The notes under the pieces were generated by a model. The model had not been told where the DNA came from. It did no database searches and worked only from the letters and a program-made list of their open reading frames with translations. The position numbers and the translations under genes were made by a program. Below are positions 62,071 to 64,000 of a stretch of 64,000 nt of DNA, in pieces (the stretch's first letter is position 1; every line of letters starts with the position of its first letter). Source of the DNA: Bryum argenteum (taxonomy: Eukaryota; Streptophyta; Bryopsida; Bryales; Bryaceae); the NCBI GenBank assembly GCA_037043015.1, contig CM073324.1, positions 23,204,097 to 23,268,096 of the forward strand. The letters are read 5' to 3'.

Positions 62071-62399
62071 ACCCTTGATAACGATTGCTACAATGCACCA
62101 ATCCGGGGAATTTCAGGCTCCCTGGAATGCTCTTCCATAGAGGAGACGGATTATTGCATGGGGACGAACTGATTATGGCGGCCAAATATGCTCCGCCATA
62201 TTGCAACGTTCTGGAAAAAGCGAGCTTCCTGTCCTGCTCCTCCATGCGACAATGTTGCGAAGTCGTGTCCGCCTGTGACGGCCCGAGAGAAGATCCGGGC
62301 CGTTGATTTTCGACTTCCGATAGACGGTAGAGGCTTGTCGAGCTGGATGCTGACTGGATTGTGGATTGTCCATTTTTGTGGATTTCAGCCATGTACATC

Positions 62400-64000
62400 T
62401 GTGGAAGATTTGCTTTCGATGGGAAACTAAGCTAATCATGAGATATTTGAATTTTGTCACCTCAAAGAGAAATTGTTTTGACCTTTCATGATTTCGAGAC
62501 CTCGGGTTCCATAAGAATTTGGTGAAGGAGTAAATGCCATCCCTTCATCAATATTTGAAGTGTTTTGAAATTAAAATTCACTTTTTGAATCGTCCTCGCA
62601 GAGATGCATTCAACAATATAGATTTTTTTTCTCGTATAGGCGCAATATAATTTGAAATTGAAATTTTATGAGACCCTAGGGTCTTGCCAATTGATTCAAT
62701 TCACAATTCATTACTTCTAAAGGTCCAAATGATAATTATGTGCTTTAGAGGTATGAAAACTCTGAAGAGTTGTCACACCTAAATTATGATGTGTTTTGAA
62801 ATGATTCATCGGGGTGGAATCTCGTGAGTTGACTATGAAATGTAATTTACAAATCTTCATTTCAGTACATAGTGTATTATAAATTGCCTCCAAATAGAAA
62901 GAGGGCAAGATCATTTCATGAGTAGTTTTGAGGCCATTGTTTGGACCAATAAGCCTTACGTATTGGCATTCATGTGTAGCCCTTTAAAATCCCACTATCA
63001 AAGTTTTAGAACATGGGCAATAAGGGTGAGAGTCACTCGTGAATCAGTTTCTCAAAACACTTTTTTCTTAATTAAGAAAGGTTTCTTGAAAAATTAGGGA
63101 TGATGAATAAATTGGTTGATTGAGTATTTAGAGGTTTAGTTTCATCTTAACGCAAGGCACAAAATCAGAGGCAATTAAGATAAGTATAAGATACAGTTGT
63201 TATCGTGCATGCAATGTAACGCAGTGACAAATTTCTCAGAAATTGAAGGCCAAGTGTGCGTAGTAGTAACGCAGAGGTAAATTCGTGAAAAGTGAAGGCC
63301 AAGCATGAGTAGTAGTTGACTGTCGACAACATCATGAAGGGCCTTCACAACATCATGATAGGACCTCTTCAACATCATGAAAGGGCCTCCACAACATCAT
63401 GAAAAAAGAAGATTTTAATCGCCTCCTTATTGACATCAGTAATGTAAGTTCAATAGTACTCTGTGCTAATCTAAAACAACAATGTTTTGCACGGCTATTC
63501 AAAGATATTGCCCTTTGACGACACTTAAAGGTCAAAAACCATAAAAGTGCCCTTTGACCACATGAAAAAATTGGTGATATTAGAGAAATCAATTGATATT
63601 ATGGAGGACTTGCGTAATGTTAAAAAATGTGCCACTTTACATTTTACAGGCATAAATATTTCTAATTCAGTTCAAAAATGTGCGAGTAAAATGGCACAAG
63701 GATTACGGCCATTTCAGCGGAATTAAGATTATGCATAAAACCAAGTATGACTAATGATGCATAAATTTTACAAAAAGGAAGGTACAAGCTTGAAGTATTT
63801 TTCTGATTTCCAACGCGTCAACTTCATCTTAAAGTATGGTCAAATGATTCAAAAATGCTTTGATCATTTTCAAAATAACATATTGTGATTGTAATAATAA
63901 AATATTGTAATTGTAATCATAAAATATTGTAGATTGATGTATCAATGCTGTGACATAATTTGTTGGATTGGATTCTAAATCAAGTCTAATTTGTGTGATA
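62400..64000. other. Intergenic, no supported gene; short repeats
   Basis: AT-rich. Two copies of a roughly 50-bp unit (AACGCAG..., GTGAAGGCCAAG, GTAGTAGT) lie at about 63213-63316. Four copies of a roughly 24-bp unit with CAACATCATGA lie at about 63327-63402. TAATTGTAATCATAAAATAT-type repeats lie at about 63888-63930. ORFs are 79 codons or fewer and unrecognised. Confidence 0.45.

Overview
The window is nuclear DNA from a green plant. The genes are intron-rich (typically 7-20 exons, introns about 70-400 bp, GT-AG) and encode plant-specific families: an isoamylase of the ISA2 type with a probable plastid transit peptide, a DUF936 protein, a plant-type G-protein gamma subunit, a plant sialyltransferase-like protein, and an STR6-type rhodanese/serine-hydrolase fusion. 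An ISA2 broken by many introns and an RNF216/TRIAD3-type E3 ligase are not what I would expect of a flowering plant. I therefore favour a bryophyte, seedless vascular plant or streptophyte alga, but the species cannot be fixed from sequence alone.

Layout. 1-4.6 kb is repeat DNA: a TTAA-bounded element end, a small MITE and a 28-bp minisatellite. 4.6-10.2 kb (minus) is an FHA/coiled-coil protein gene. 11.6-17.7 kb (minus) is ISA2. 19.9-20.8 kb (plus) is a G-gamma subunit. 21-27 kb has no gene I can support but holds two small Helitron-like elements. 28.8-30.7 kb (plus) is a PP1 catalytic subunit. 35.5-39.1 kb (plus) is a DUF936 protein. 39.6-42.5 kb (minus) is a GT29 sialyltransferase-like gene, divergent from the STR6-like gene at 43.1-46.1 kb (plus). 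46.5-48.0 kb (minus) is an unrecognised membrane protein. 48-56 kb is an island of TTAA-bounded elements, minisatellites and a duplicated, decayed repeat-protein gene. 56.4-60.9 kb (minus) is an RBR-type E3 ubiquitin ligase whose 5' UTR exon probably lies near 62.0 kb. 62.1-64 kb has only short repeats.

The genes are unrelated housekeeping, signalling or metabolic genes, each with its own promoter; there is no operon-like logic. For the G-gamma, PP1, DUF936 and STR6-like genes I could join every exon in frame and state a predicted length; the two-exon membrane protein also joins cleanly. For ISA2, the FHA protein, the sialyltransferase and the RBR ligase most exons were read directly, but some junctions remain approximate.

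The most unusual material is in the repeats. One is a family of elements bounded by TTAA followed by CCCYTAA, which looks piggyBac-like. The others are two minimal Helitron-like elements filled almost entirely with simple repeats.
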